A stretch of 64,000 nucleotides of DNA from Candidatus Pelagisphaera phototrophica (GCF_014529625.1 NZ_CP076039.1:1240001-1304000), one strand, 5' to 3'. Positions 7,965-17,253 are shown, counted from the first letter of the stretch. Numbers and translations are program-made. The notes: a model not told the origin generated them from the letters alone.

Positions 7965-9842
7965 TCACTGTCCGACGATCACTCTGTTCTCTCCCGCGAG
8001 TCCCTTAACCATCCCGCTTTCCATAGCTCCCACCAAGGTGGCCAATCCCGTCAATCGATCGACTGTATGGAGATTATCACTTATCGTATCCGACAAATAG
8101 AGACTATCCAAAGCCGCATCGTAGGCGAGCCCGCACCATTGCGTATCAATACCCAGATCACCAACGAGCGTCGGTGCCCCTGTGACCGTATTAATCGTAT
8201 AAAGCGAATTCGTCTGTCCGCTCGCCCCATACAAGGTTAAGGCTTCGGGAACATACGCCAATCCCGGCATATTCACACCGAGCGGTCCTACCAAACTCGC
8301 CAGTCCGGTGGCGGTATTCACCGTATAGAGATTCGCCGCGATCCCGCTACTGGTCGCATAGAGAACCTTGCTATCCGGATCGTAAGCCAAGCCCGAGACA
8401 TAAGAGAAGCTCACGCCTAGAGCCCCCACGAAGCTTGAAGCACCGGTCGTCGTGTTGATAATAACCAGCGAATCTGTCGTACTGTCTATCCCGTAAAGAA
8501 TTCCGGATTCCACGTCGAGGGCCAGCCCGCTGAGATCCGCCACACCGGTCGCTCCGTATGCGCCGCCTGCACCCGTTAGCGGGGAAATCCCCAGCAACTG
8601 ACCCGAATTGGAATCCGCCCCAAAGAGTCCTTCCTCCGGGGGATTTGAAACCGGTGTTTCGGGCGGATCGGGAGCATCCGGCGGTGTGACCGGCTCACGG
8701 ACCGCTACCACGAATGTCTGCTGCAGGATTTGCATCTCGGACGCCGAAAAAACTTCGAACAGTTCGGTCGCATGGGTCATCCGGCGCACCGCCGCCTGCT
8801 CCCAGTTTACGAGGTCCGCAGACACGCGAAGGTAAATCGGCTGCCCCACAGGCCCAGACATCTCCAAAGTGAGCCCCCCTGAGCTAGAAACAACAGCTAG
8901 GGGTTGAGGTTCGACGACGGCTGAGATAAACGATTCGATGAATGCCAGGTTGCCCGCCTCCGCGACTCGGGCATCCCGCGAAAACTGTCCCCAGGTCCCG
9001 TTCACGGTATCATCCACGTCAGCATTTGGCGTTCCGCTAAAACGCGCCCCTCCGCTCACCGTCCCGGCGATTACGTGGCTGTATCCGTTGTTCACGAAAA
9101 TCGGGGCGCCGGAGTCGCCGCTGGAAGCGTAAACCTCGTCGGGTCCAAAACCTAGATTCGGTTTGTCGAAGTGAAACCCAAAAGCGTCATTCGCGGTTAG
9201 GCCGTTGTCGAAGTCAGAGAATAGCCACCGTTCGGCGTCACTACCACCCACCGTAGAAAGGTTGATATTCTGGGTAGCTCCCGTCGCTTCGTACATGTTG
9301 TGCCCCCCTCGCTTGTTCCCATCGCGGGGTTCTTTCCCCGTCAAACCGTATCCCGATTGACCGTAACCAAAGACGACATTCGGAACGTCGATTTCCATTC
9401 CAACGGATCGCAACGGGTTGTAACGGGGAATCTCCGGAGGGGCCCGTTCCGCCAGCGTGATGATGCCCACGTCCGTACCGCTGATCTCCGGGAAATCCGG
9501 ATGAGGCGTCCACCATTCGGCTGCTATGTCGACTGAACCATTCGGCAAGTGGAACCGCACTGCCATATTCGCGATGTCCTCACTGTTCACGCAATGTCCA
9601 GCAGTCAGCACATGAAACCCTCCTTGGAGAAGGGCTCCCGAGCAGGAAAAATTCCCGTTGCGCAGGATCTCGACCACGCCGTCGTGATCTATGCCGAACA
9701 TCGCCATCCCGGGAGTCGTGATGTGCGTGCCATTACCGTCCGAGGTTACGACTCCCTTGCTATTTTGCTGAAACTGAGCAAATGCCAAAAAGAGGACGAA
9801 GAAAACAAGTATGCGGCGGGCATCGGTCTTGCTAACGTTCAT
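7965..9842 (-). CDS. Secreted trypsin-like serine protease with C-terminal repeat propeller
   Basis: A secreted protein of about 625 residues. The start is set at ATG 9840-9842, where MNVSKTDARRILVFFVLFLA gives a signal peptide; the frame opens earlier but that part looks non-coding. The S1 protease domain shows the catalytic triad: His in VLTAGHCVNS (about residue 81), Asp in SGTDVGIITLAE (about 122) and Ser in SSGDSGAPIFVNN (about 242). After a P/D/E-rich linker (TPPDAPDPPETPVSNPPEEG) come about five repeats of the type LYGIDSTTDSLVIINTTTGA, probably a beta-propeller as in DUF4394-like proteins. Inference: an extracellular protease held or targeted by the repeat domain. It stands alone, between the sulfatase relics. 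No regulatory site is evident. Confidence 0.85.
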   Translation of the reverse strand: MNVSKTDARRILVFFVLFLAFAQFQQNSKGVVTSDGNGTHITTPGMAMFGIDHDGVVEILRNGNFSCSGALLQGGFHVLTAGHCVNSEDIANMAVRFHLPNGSVDIAAEWWTPHPDFPEISGTDVGIITLAERAPPEIPRYNPLRSVGMEIDVPNVVFGYGQSGYGLTGKEPRDGNKRGGHNMYEATGATQNINLSTVGGSDAERWLFSDFDNGLTANDAFGFHFDKPNLGFGPDEVYASSGDSGAPIFVNNGYSHVIAGTVSGGARFSGTPNADVDDTVNGTWGQFSRDARVAEAGNLAFIESFISAVVEPQPLAVVSSSGGLTLEMSGPVGQPIYLRVSADLVNWEQAAVRRMTHATELFEVFSASEMQILQQTFVVAVREPVTPPDAPDPPETPVSNPPEEGLFGADSNSGQLLGISPLTGAGGAYGATGVADLSGLALDVESGILYGIDSTTDSLVIINTTTGASSFVGALGVSFSYVSGLAYDPDSKVLYATSSGIAANLYTVNTATGLASLVGPLGVNMPGLAYVPEALTLYGASGQTNSLYTINTVTGAPTLVGDLGIDTQWCGLAYDAALDSLYLSDTISDNLHTVDRLTGLATLVGAMESGMVKGLAGENRVIVGQ

Positions 9843-9924
9843 GAAAGCTTCGGGCAACACCAGCACGATTGAATTTCCTATCAACAAAACAAACAACATG
9901 ACAGATAGGAGACCAAGGATTTAG

Positions 9925-10245
9925 ATGGGTTACACGCTTGGCAAGATAGCAATCGCCGCGGCAATTGCGGCTTTAACTCCGGCTGCCGCGGCAGATGAAC
10001 CAAAAGAGAATGACAAGCCGAACATTATCTATGTTTTCACGGACCAGCAGAGTGCCAACATGATGAGCTGCGTGGGCAACAGGTGGCTCAAAACGCCAAC
10101 CATGGATTACGTTGCTGCAAACGGTATTCGTTTTACCCGCGCCTATGCCACCAAACCGGTATGTGTGCGGTCCAGGATCAGCCCGATGACAGGCCGTTTC
10201 TCGGGATATTTTACTGTGAATAACAAACTGGTGGAAACCGTTTAG
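9925..10245 (+). pseudogene. Truncated sulfatase (second type) with altered formylglycine motif
   Basis: The first 106 residues of another type I sulfatase: signal peptide (GKIAIAAAIAALTPAAAADE), NIIYVFTDQQSANMMSCVGN with the metal-binding region in its D-Q-Q form, and the formylglycine region KPVCVRSRISPMTGRF. In intact members the motif is C-V-P-S-R; here the proline is replaced by arginine (CVRSR). The frame then leaves the family (SGYFTVNNKLVETV) and stops at 10245, so about 400 residues are missing. The DQQ form differs from the DDIGYGD form of the relic at 3931-4233, so they come from different sulfatase genes. A further 75 bp to the DUF1552 stop hold nothing recognisable. Not expected to be active. 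Confidence 0.82.
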
Positions 10246-10320
10246 GTCTACTGAACTTCCACACTGAATTGCTTAACTCCTATTCCCACCTGAAAGTCCG
10301 AGGGAAGAGCGGTTGACGGA

Positions 10321-11724
10321 TTAAACTTCCGCCAAGGTATGGCTGCTGCCACCAAAACTATCAGTCTCCACTCCGAGCTTATGAAGCATGGTGAGGTAGA
10401 GGTCTGAGAGGGGAAGCTCTTCGAAGTCCATTTCTCCGCGCCAGCCTACGTCGGTGCGGATCCCGGATGTGGCTTGGTTGTCCTCATTACCAGAGCCATA
10501 CTTGAGATACTGGCCGTGCTTGAAGCCCATGTTCTTGCCACCAGCGAGGATTAATGGGTAGTTGCGAGAAAGGTGGAATGCGCTCGATGCGGATCCGAAT
10601 AAAAGTACGGTGTTGTCCAGCATGTTGCCGGTGCCTCCGACTTCCGGGGTCTCCTTCAACTTGGTAAGGAAGCGGCCGTATTCCTCACTGTGGAAATTGC
10701 AGTAGGTGCCAAAATTTTTGTAGCCATCCGGTTCCTTGGTCTTGTGACTAAGCTGGTGGGTAAGGTTGAAGCCGACAGCCCGTGCAAGATAGTCACTAGC
10801 TCCAAGTCCGTTTTCCCGTCCAAGCTGGTAGGTGACGGTTCGGGTCGAATCTGTTTTGAAGGCCAGATAGATGAGCTCGTACATGGTTTGCATATAGACA
10901 CGTGGATCTTCTGGAGTGACATCGAGGGTCAGATGATCGACATCGACTTGAGGGAGTGGAATATCCATCCAGCGCTTGGCCTTTTCGATTTTAATTTCTG
11001 TATCGCGAACTGAATCCAAGTACTCTTGTAGTGTTTCCTGATCGTGCTTAGATAAGCTTCTTTTTAAAGAGCGTGCATCGGTAACAAGGTCATCCAGAGC
11101 AGACTTGCTCATAGCCAACCGACGGGCTGCATCTTTGCTGCTCTTTACGAAGAGCATGTCGAAAATATGCTTCGGCTTGTGTTCCGCGGGTATGGGGCGG
11201 CCTTGTTCGTTAAATGAAATAGTGTGCGTTCCCCTTGGAGACCCAGTACCTCCATCTGTAGAAAGAACCATGGATGATAAGCGGCTATGTACTCCTTCCT
11301 GAGCGGCAAACAGTTGGTCGAGTGAAATGCTGTTGTCGTAATCGCCGTAGTCTCCCGTATCAGCTCCGGTAAGAAACTGATCTGCATTCGAGTGACCGTG
11401 AACACTTCTTGCCGCGGGGTGGGATAACCCACCGAACACGGTTACCTCATCGCGCAATGGCTCAAGTGGATCCAGGCACTTGGTGAACGTAAAATCTTTT
11501 CCTCTACCATGAGGGAACCAACTCCAATCCTGATAGGATGGATCCTCCTTTAACGGCATGGGCACACCATCTGGCATATAAAAGGCAGCAAAACGCTTCT
11601 TGTTCTTCTGCTTTGCGGCGTGGGCTAATCCTGAAAAGGTTTCGAAGATGGGAAGAGCAAGGGCGAAGCCGCCAAGACCTCTAAGGAATTTACGGCGGTC
11701 GAGAGTTGCTAAATTTACTTTCAT
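10321..11724 (-). CDS. DUF1552 family protein (Tat-exported)
   Basis: A 467-residue DUF1552 protein, common in Planctomycetota and Verrucomicrobiota. The N-terminus MKVNLATLDRRKFLRGLGGF is a twin-arginine signal (R-R-K-F-L-R-G), so it should be exported folded. Family traits visible are FAAFYMPDGVPMP near the N-terminus, EVTVFGGLSH, NADQFLTGAD, TISFNEQGRP, and the C-terminal NTVLLFGSASS, LILAGG and SDLYLTMLHKLGV. The molecular function is unknown; the family resembles the alkaline-phosphatase-like DUF1501 group and is always found next to DUF1592-type cytochrome proteins. Here it follows the 913-residue member by 68 bp on the same strand, which makes a two-gene operon. A second, separate pair with reversed gene order lies at 32.5-36.2 kb. 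Confidence 0.85.
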   Translation of the reverse strand: MKVNLATLDRRKFLRGLGGFALALPIFETFSGLAHAAKQKNKKRFAAFYMPDGVPMPLKEDPSYQDWSWFPHGRGKDFTFTKCLDPLEPLRDEVTVFGGLSHPAARSVHGHSNADQFLTGADTGDYGDYDNSISLDQLFAAQEGVHSRLSSMVLSTDGGTGSPRGTHTISFNEQGRPIPAEHKPKHIFDMLFVKSSKDAARRLAMSKSALDDLVTDARSLKRSLSKHDQETLQEYLDSVRDTEIKIEKAKRWMDIPLPQVDVDHLTLDVTPEDPRVYMQTMYELIYLAFKTDSTRTVTYQLGRENGLGASDYLARAVGFNLTHQLSHKTKEPDGYKNFGTYCNFHSEEYGRFLTKLKETPEVGGTGNMLDNTVLLFGSASSAFHLSRNYPLILAGGKNMGFKHGQYLKYGSGNEDNQATSGIRTDVGWRGEMDFEELPLSDLYLTMLHKLGVETDSFGGSSHTLAEV

Positions 11725-11792
11725 GACAATTGGGTGAAGGGCGTGTGACTAGGGCTTAGCAGGTATCAGGTTTCTGTGTGCAGGTACCAAGA

Positions 11793-14465
11793 TTACTTCG
11801 TGAGGAAAAGATCGCTGGTAACGATAAGCGAAATGAGGTCCGCAAGTCCATCTCCTTTATTGCGGAGCTTGGCGGTGATTTCTTCGATGCTGGCGCGGTC
11901 GGAAAAGCTAAGCGGACGGCCCAGGGCGTAGGTGGTGAGCTTGTGGGTCATAGCACGGGCAAATTGATCCTGTCGGTTCTCAAGCAGGAAGCGTTTCAGG
12001 CCATCAATTCCATTGAGTTCCTGCTTGTTGAAAAGCTTGCTTGAGGCATCGACTGGTTTGTCTCCAATCGTTTCGCGCCAGCTACCGGTGGCATCAAAGT
12101 TCTCAAAAGCAATTCCCCAGGGATCGATTTTGGCATGACAGGAAAAGCAGGCTGGGTCATTGCGGTGATCTTCCATGCGTTCCTTGAGTGTCATCTTAAG
12201 AATCTCGGGGTCACTCAGGTCAATTTCGGGCACAGCCGCTGGTGGGGGAGGTGGCGGATCGTTGAGTAGGCTTTCGAGTAACCAAATGCCACGCTTCAGT
12301 GGATGAGAATCTTTGCCATCGGAGTTCATCGCAAGTAGCCCCGCCTGCGTCAGTAGGCCGCCTCTAACGTTCTCTGGTTGGAGTGTCACTTTTTGAAAAG
12401 CATTTCCATAAACTCCTGGGATGTCATAGTGCTGAGCCAGTCGTTCATTGACCATTGCATAGTCAGCATGAATGAAATCCATCACGCTACGATTCTCGTG
12501 CATTACTTCTTGGAATAGAGCGATAGACTCGTTTTGCATGGCCTCTTTTAAATAGTCATCAAAATTACCATACAGATCTTCGTCCACATCCAGGTAATCG
12601 AGCAATTGCATGCCCAGCCATTGACGAACGAAGTGCTTAGAAAACCGCTGTGCCCTTGGATCGCCTAATAGTCGTTGCGTTTGACGAGCGAGGACCTTGT
12701 GGTCACTAAGCATTCCCTTCTCAGCCAAAGTGAGGAGTTCTTCATCCGGTACACTCGACCAGATGAACATCGAAAGACGTGTCGCTAACTCATAGCCGCT
12801 TAAGTTTGTTTCGCCCTTCTTGCCTTTGGCCGGCTCTGATTGGACAAGATAGAGAAATTGAGGGGAGGAGATGACGCCGGCCAGTACTTCAATCATCGCT
12901 TCCTGAAAATCATCACAGACGGGACGGACTTCTTTGAAAAGTTTGAGCTTCTGATCTATCTCCGACTTCGTGACGGAGCGCCTCCATGCACGTGGCATAA
13001 ATGATGCCAAAACTTCCCTGGCATACTTGCTCTCCGTGCCCTTGTTTCTGCTATCTATAAATATCCGACCGTGTGACTCCGGTGGCCATTGTGCATATAC
13101 CGGAGCCGAAACCTCTACATAGTCGATTTGAATGCCCGATGTTGATTGTTTGGAGTTATCCTGATGAATGTTTTGAAATTCCAGGAATTCGGTCGGGTTA
13201 GGAATTTGTCCCATCTGTTGGATTCCACGAAAAAGATTCCTAGGCGTCTCACCCAAGGGAATGGTCCATTCATAAAACTGCGGATCTCCTGGTGAGGCCT
13301 TGATAGATGTATCCTTATGACCGATACGGCGAATGCCTTCTGAATTATTGCTTGCTTGAAAACCAAAGAATATTCGTAGGCTGGGGTAACTCTCTCCTTC
13401 TGTGGTAGTACGGGAGGCTCGAACGCGAACACGAAGATCTCCTGTTTCGGGAAGCCAGTCGCCTAAATCAAATTTAATTTCCTGCTGAGCGGGTACGATC
13501 GCCACTTGAGTTGAAGGAGGAGGTACATTCGGAAGTGCTGCAACTGGAGCATGCGATTGTTTGGCTCCATGATATCGATAAACTGCTCTATAACCTTCGC
13601 CGGTACTCAGATCCAGGTAGTGAGCGCGATTTATATTTTTTGCGTACCTTTGATTTTGCTTATCAATTTCTTCCTCGCGCTTTTCCGGGGCGATTTGCTC
13701 ATTTCTGATTCGATTATCAATATCGGTAACGATCCGCTTGCGTAACTTCTCCACGGCCTCATCAATGGGAATGGAATAAAATACTATTTCCGGACGCTCC
13801 CCACGAACCGTTGCTTTCTCCAAAGCACTTCGCCCCAGCTGCCTGTATTGCTCAAATTGCTTTACCGACATTTGCAGCATTTCTGAGCTGTTTTGAAACC
13901 CATCCTCCGAAGCGGTTTCCGGAGGTAGGTTCTTGGCAAAGTCGTAGGGGAGACCCAGCAAGTCCTGCAATGCATAGTTGTATTCGTAGCGCGTCATACG
14001 CCGGAAGGAGGAATGCCCTTCCTCACTGCGACGAACTTGCGAAGCTACTTGAACCTCTTTAGTTAGCCAGTTGACAATCGTTCCACGGACTTCATCAGCC
14101 ATTTCGAAGTCCGCATCTTCTGGCGGCATTTCGCCATTAGTAATAACATCCATTACATCCAGCCACCACAGTTCGTCACCACTGTTAATCAGGTCGGGGT
14201 TCAGAGTATCGATCCGGAAATCGCCTTTCTGCTTATCCGGACCGTGGCACTGGTAGCAATTATCGCTCAGGAGTGGCTCAATCGTTTTGTGAAATACTTC
14301 CAAATTGGCTTCGGGCACTATATTGGATACGGCCGGCTTGTTCTGATTTAGATAACTCGATCGAAGTGTACCTTCGGCTTTTGCCTCCTCGAGAGAAGAA
14401 GGTTTAGCTTGAACTTGTGCGGAGCTAATGCTCCATAAAATAAATAGTACGAAAAGGGTTTTCAT
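11793..14465 (-). CDS. Planctomycete-type cytochrome c / DUF1587-DUF1592-DUF1588-DUF1585 protein
   Basis: About 890 residues from the ATG at 14463-14465, chosen because it gives a signal peptide (MKTLFVLFILWSISSAQVQA); upstream codons look non-coding. A single-haem motif NCYQCHGPDKQKGDF lies near the N-terminus, followed by the DUF1587 region (FRRMTRYEYNYALQDLLGL), an insert with beta-rich sequence (about residues 300-450), DUF1592/DUF1588 (SPQFLYLV, ELATRLSMFIWSSVPDEELL, GGLLTQAGLLAM) and a second CxxCH (CFSCHAKIDPWGIAFENFD) with DUF1585 at the end (TYALGRPLSF). Known: these proteins are secreted, diverse and of unproven function, perhaps oxidising sugars with the partner DUF1552 protein. 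Operon with that gene, 68 bp downstream. Confidence 0.87.
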   Translation of the reverse strand: MKTLFVLFILWSISSAQVQAKPSSLEEAKAEGTLRSSYLNQNKPAVSNIVPEANLEVFHKTIEPLLSDNCYQCHGPDKQKGDFRIDTLNPDLINSGDELWWLDVMDVITNGEMPPEDADFEMADEVRGTIVNWLTKEVQVASQVRRSEEGHSSFRRMTRYEYNYALQDLLGLPYDFAKNLPPETASEDGFQNSSEMLQMSVKQFEQYRQLGRSALEKATVRGERPEIVFYSIPIDEAVEKLRKRIVTDIDNRIRNEQIAPEKREEEIDKQNQRYAKNINRAHYLDLSTGEGYRAVYRYHGAKQSHAPVAALPNVPPPSTQVAIVPAQQEIKFDLGDWLPETGDLRVRVRASRTTTEGESYPSLRIFFGFQASNNSEGIRRIGHKDTSIKASPGDPQFYEWTIPLGETPRNLFRGIQQMGQIPNPTEFLEFQNIHQDNSKQSTSGIQIDYVEVSAPVYAQWPPESHGRIFIDSRNKGTESKYAREVLASFMPRAWRRSVTKSEIDQKLKLFKEVRPVCDDFQEAMIEVLAGVISSPQFLYLVQSEPAKGKKGETNLSGYELATRLSMFIWSSVPDEELLTLAEKGMLSDHKVLARQTQRLLGDPRAQRFSKHFVRQWLGMQLLDYLDVDEDLYGNFDDYLKEAMQNESIALFQEVMHENRSVMDFIHADYAMVNERLAQHYDIPGVYGNAFQKVTLQPENVRGGLLTQAGLLAMNSDGKDSHPLKRGIWLLESLLNDPPPPPPAAVPEIDLSDPEILKMTLKERMEDHRNDPACFSCHAKIDPWGIAFENFDATGSWRETIGDKPVDASSKLFNKQELNGIDGLKRFLLENRQDQFARAMTHKLTTYALGRPLSFSDRASIEEITAKLRNKGDGLADLISLIVTSDLFLTK

Positions 14466-14896
14466 TATTGTTGATTGAAAATCACTCCTGCGTCTTCGCT
14501 CCGCTTTGTCCTCAGGTACAAATCCGAGTCCCACGAGAGCGACATTAACTTTATCCGAAATGTAGTGCTATATCTAATACTAAATTAATGTTCCTGAGGG
14601 TAACGTTCGACCGGCAGATTAGAGCGGGTTTCACTCCATACAGAATTATCCTACCAAAATTCATCCTTAATCAGCTTGTATTATTTGTGCCTAATAATAG
14701 TAATTTTTCGCCATGAGGTCATTCGAGCCCTGTTTAAAGAATTTTCGCTTAGGGGGAGAATTCTACCGCCTTTACGAACACATCAACAGAATTGAGATAC
14801 ATCCGGTGATTAAACGGTGTTCAGGTACTGCGTTCGGTTTTTCATGCATATTATTTTTTTCGATCCAGTAGCTAGTTAGCTACTTGCTATACGAAT
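14466..14896. other. Intergenic, no convincing gene
   Basis: About 430 bp between the cytochrome gene and the tRNA. It should hold the promoter of the DUF1592-DUF1552 operon (minus strand), but I cannot name -35/-10 elements with confidence. A 52-codon + strand ORF (ATG 14713) has no coding character. Confidence 0.4.
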
Positions 14897-14981
14897 TGGT
14901 GCCCAGGGGGGGACTCGAACCCCCACACCTCTCGGCACATGAACCTGAATCATGCGTGTCTACCAATTCCACCACCTGGGC
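14897..14981 (-). tRNA. tRNA-Leu (anticodon CAG)
   Basis: On the minus strand a complete class II tRNA: acceptor stem GCCCAGG paired with CCTGGGC, D-arm region GTGGAATTGGTAGACAC, anticodon stem CATGA/TCATG with loop TTCAGGT (anticodon CAG), a variable arm, a T-arm GGGGG-TTCGAGT-CCCCC, discriminator A and an encoded CCA (14897-14899). All stems pair. The 85 nt length with a long variable arm fits tRNA-Leu. It reads codon CUG. Confidence 0.95.
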
Positions 14982-14999
14982 AGGTGTCTGTGATAAGGG

Positions 15000-15269
15000 G
15001 GGAAACGAAATGGAAATCGGAGAATCGAGCAAGTTAAATTCTGTGGGATCAATTTGAATAAGGGGGAATGGTAATGGAAGGGGGGATTGATGAGCTTCGC
15101 TCAGGGCTGCGCCCCAAACTTGAGGTTTGCCCATCTGTGCTCCTGCGGGGTCGCTCCGTGGGTTCGAGCTAGAACGCTCAAAGTCCTTCGGACCTGCGCT
15201 TCGCACTGCCCTCATTGTTAAAGCCCTGCGTTCTTCAAGTGTAGGCTATTACCTCGGTACCGCTCCTTG
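15000..15269. other. Spacer between tRNA-Leu and its degraded copy
   Basis: About 270 bp with no coding character on either strand. It lies between an intact and a broken copy of the same tRNA, so it may be duplicated or formerly mobile sequence, but no integrase or repeat ends are visible. Confidence 0.3.
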
Positions 15270-15345
15270 TGTTGCTCCGTCGAACCCCAAACCTGGCGGC
15301 ACCTGATTCTGAATCATGGGTGTCTACCAATTCCACCACCTGGGC
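15270..15345 (-). pseudogene. Degraded tRNA-Leu copy (pseudo-tRNA)
   Basis: The first 26 bases of the minus strand from 15345 are identical to the intact tRNA-Leu, and the anticodon loop again has CAG (loop TTCAGAA). After that the copy diverges: the anticodon stem has a mismatch (CATGA against TCAGG), the T-arm is GGGG-TTCGACGG without a pairing partner, and the 3' acceptor strand CCTGGGC and CCA are missing. It should not give a functional tRNA. Seen directly; the duplication-and-decay explanation is inference. Confidence 0.75.
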
Positions 15346-15552
15346 GTTTTGATTGAAGGGTGGGGAAAGGAGAGAAATTAATCGGGGCGAGCAAGGGAAA
15401 TTGGATTCAAAGAAATGAGATTGAAACGGCTTATAAGGTATTGTGGCCTATCAGGCTCATTTGTAAGGATTGGGACGCTCGTTTCACTCGGGACAGTTGA
15501 CGTTTTTACACTTGGCGGCGGAGTGAATCTCCCCAATGTGGGTCGCGACTGT

Positions 15553-16383
15553 ATGTTATTGGACGTTCAAGATCTCAAAGTATCGTTTCATTCCCTGGAT
15601 GGGGTGAATGAAGCGGTTAAAGGCATATCCTTCCAGTTAGACGAGGGTAAGACCCTAGCTATCGTGGGAGAGAGCGGTAGCGGCAAGAGTGTGACATCCA
15701 TGGCTCTGACAAAGCTGCTGCCGCCGGAACCGCAATGCCGCGTTTCGGGGAAAGCCTCTCTGGATGGGGAAAACCTTTTAGATCTCTCGGCTAGCGAGAT
15801 GCGGGCGGTGCGGGGAAAGCAAATTGCCTATATTTTCCAGGAACCTTCAACGTCGTTGAATCCTTACTACACTGTGGGAAATCAGATTGCGGAGTCGATC
15901 AAGTTCCACCGCAGGGAGGTTTCCGACGTTTGGGCAGAAGTGGTCAAACTGTTGGATCAGGTAGGCATACACGATCCGGAAAAGCGGGCGGTGGACTATC
16001 CTCATCAAATGAGCGGTGGAATGAAGCAGCGTGTCATGATTGCCATCGCCTTAGCCTGCCAGCCTAGAATTCTCGTTGCCGACGAACCGACAACGGCACT
16101 CGACGTCACTATTGAGGCCCAGATTATCAATCTACTCAAGGACCTCCGCACGAGGCTCAACATGTCCATTATCTTGATTACGCACAATTTTGGAATCGTT
16201 GACGAGTTTGCTGACGATATAGCGGTGATGTTTCGCGGGGAAATTGTAGAAGCGGGCCCGGCTGAAAGTGTTTTATCGAATCCTCAACACCCCTATACTC
16301 AGGCACTGATCAATTGTATTCCAAAATTAGGGATTAAGCAAAAGCGATTGCCGGTGGTGGATTACGCGGAATTGGAAAAGTGA
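15553..16383 (+). CDS. Oligopeptide/dipeptide ABC transporter ATPase (OppD/DppD type)
   Basis: About 276 residues from ATG 15553 ([20 protein letters not shown]). The frame is open further upstream, but the family starts at L-L-x-V-x-D-L-x-V-x-F. It has Walker A GESGSGKS (about residue 38), Q-loop [15 protein letters not shown], signature MSGGMKQR (about 152) and Walker [13 protein letters not shown], and ends with the OppD-type C-terminal tail ([15 protein letters not shown]), which normally has a nucleotide-binding-linked iron-sulfur or peptide-transporter extension. It powers peptide or nickel uptake at the inner membrane. It is followed after 6 bp by the OppF-type gene. No permease or binding-protein gene is adjacent, so those must be elsewhere. 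Confidence 0.9.
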   Translation: MLLDVQDLKVSFHSLDGVNEAVKGISFQLDEGKTLAIVGESGSGKSVTSMALTKLLPPEPQCRVSGKASLDGENLLDLSASEMRAVRGKQIAYIFQEPSTSLNPYYTVGNQIAESIKFHRREVSDVWAEVVKLLDQVGIHDPEKRAVDYPHQMSGGMKQRVMIAIALACQPRILVADEPTTALDVTIEAQIINLLKDLRTRLNMSIILITHNFGIVDEFADDIAVMFRGEIVEAGPAESVLSNPQHPYTQALINCIPKLGIKQKRLPVVDYAELEK

Positions 16384-16389
16384 ATTTTG

Positions 16390-17253
16390 ATGGAACTGAG
16401 CGAAGATGATAAAGCAATGGTGAGCACTGATGGTGAGGTGAAGAAAGAACCTTTGTTGGAGGTTCGCGACCTGAGCGTGACCTTCGAGGCACAGCGTGGT
16501 GGATTCATCAAGCACGTGGAGTATGTCTACGCGGTTAAGCGAGTTTCGTTTCAGGTCAGAAAGGGCACGACCATAGGACTAGTGGGCGAAAGTGGCAGCG
16601 GCAAGAGCACCATCGGCAAAGCAATTCTTCGGCTGGCTCCTATAGGAGAGGGTACGATCCACTATGGTGGCCAAGAGCTCACGGGACTTGCGGACAAGGA
16701 GTTCATGCCGTTCCGGAAGCGTATTCAAACGATTTTCCAGGATCCCTATGCCTCCATGAATCCTCGGCTGACGATCGCCTCGATCGTTGCAGAGCCATTG
16801 ATCGTGCACGCGCCAGCTATGAATCGAAAGCAACGGGAAGAGCACGTTGCGGACTTACTAGAGAAAGTCGGCCTTCCTGCCGACTCGATGAATCGGTATC
16901 CACACCAATTTAGCGGTGGCCAACGCCAGCGAATTTGTATCGCTCGCGCTTTGAGTAGCAGTCCGGAGTTTATCATATGCGACGAGTGCGTTAGTGCTCT
17001 CGATGTGAGCGTCCAGGCGCAGATCGTCAATCTGCTTCAAGACATTCAGGACGAACTCGGGATTACGTATTTGTTCATCGCTCATGATCTGGCTGTTGTT
17101 GAGCACATGTGCGATGAGGCGTTGGTGATGGAGCTCGGAGAGATCGTGGAGCAAGGACCGACGGATTCGCTCTACCGCTCGCCGCAGCATCCGTACACGC
17201 AGCGATTGCTAAGCGCGGTACCTCGCATGCCGACGATCGCCGGAGCACATTGA
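16390..17253 (+). CDS. Oligopeptide/dipeptide ABC transporter ATPase (OppF/DppF type)
   Basis: 287 residues from ATG 16390. Walker [13 protein letters not shown] (about residue 65), Q-loop FQDPYASMNPRLTI, signature FSGGQRQRICIARAL (about 174), Walker B FIICDECVSALDVS, and the typical OppF ending SPQHPYTQRLLSAVPRM. The Walker B reads D-E-C rather than the common D-E-P; the catalytic glutamate is kept. It is the second ATPase of a heterodimer with the preceding gene, from which it is separated by 6 bp, so they are cotranscribed. The orphan pair lacks neighbouring permease genes. The 200 bp after it (to 17453) show no gene and no clear terminator. Confidence 0.9.
   Translation: MELSEDDKAMVSTDGEVKKEPLLEVRDLSVTFEAQRGGFIKHVEYVYAVKRVSFQVRKGTTIGLVGESGSGKSTIGKAILRLAPIGEGTIHYGGQELTGLADKEFMPFRKRIQTIFQDPYASMNPRLTIASIVAEPLIVHAPAMNRKQREEHVADLLEKVGLPADSMNRYPHQFSGGQRQRICIARALSSSPEFIICDECVSALDVSVQAQIVNLLQDIQDELGITYLFIAHDLAVVEHMCDEALVMELGEIVEQGPTDSLYRSPQHPYTQRLLSAVPRMPTIAGAH

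Noticed and set aside
14713-14871. 52-codon + strand ORF before the tRNA
   Set aside because: Random-looking composition and no family.
15000-15269. Possible integrated element between the two tRNA-Leu copies
   Set aside because: Only 270 bp, no integrase or ORF, and the shared part is the 5' rather than the 3' tRNA end normally used for attachment.
16975-17000. D-E-C in the OppF Walker B as a loss of function
   Set aside because: The catalytic glutamate and the D-loop (SALDVS) are intact, and this cysteine variant does occur in the family.
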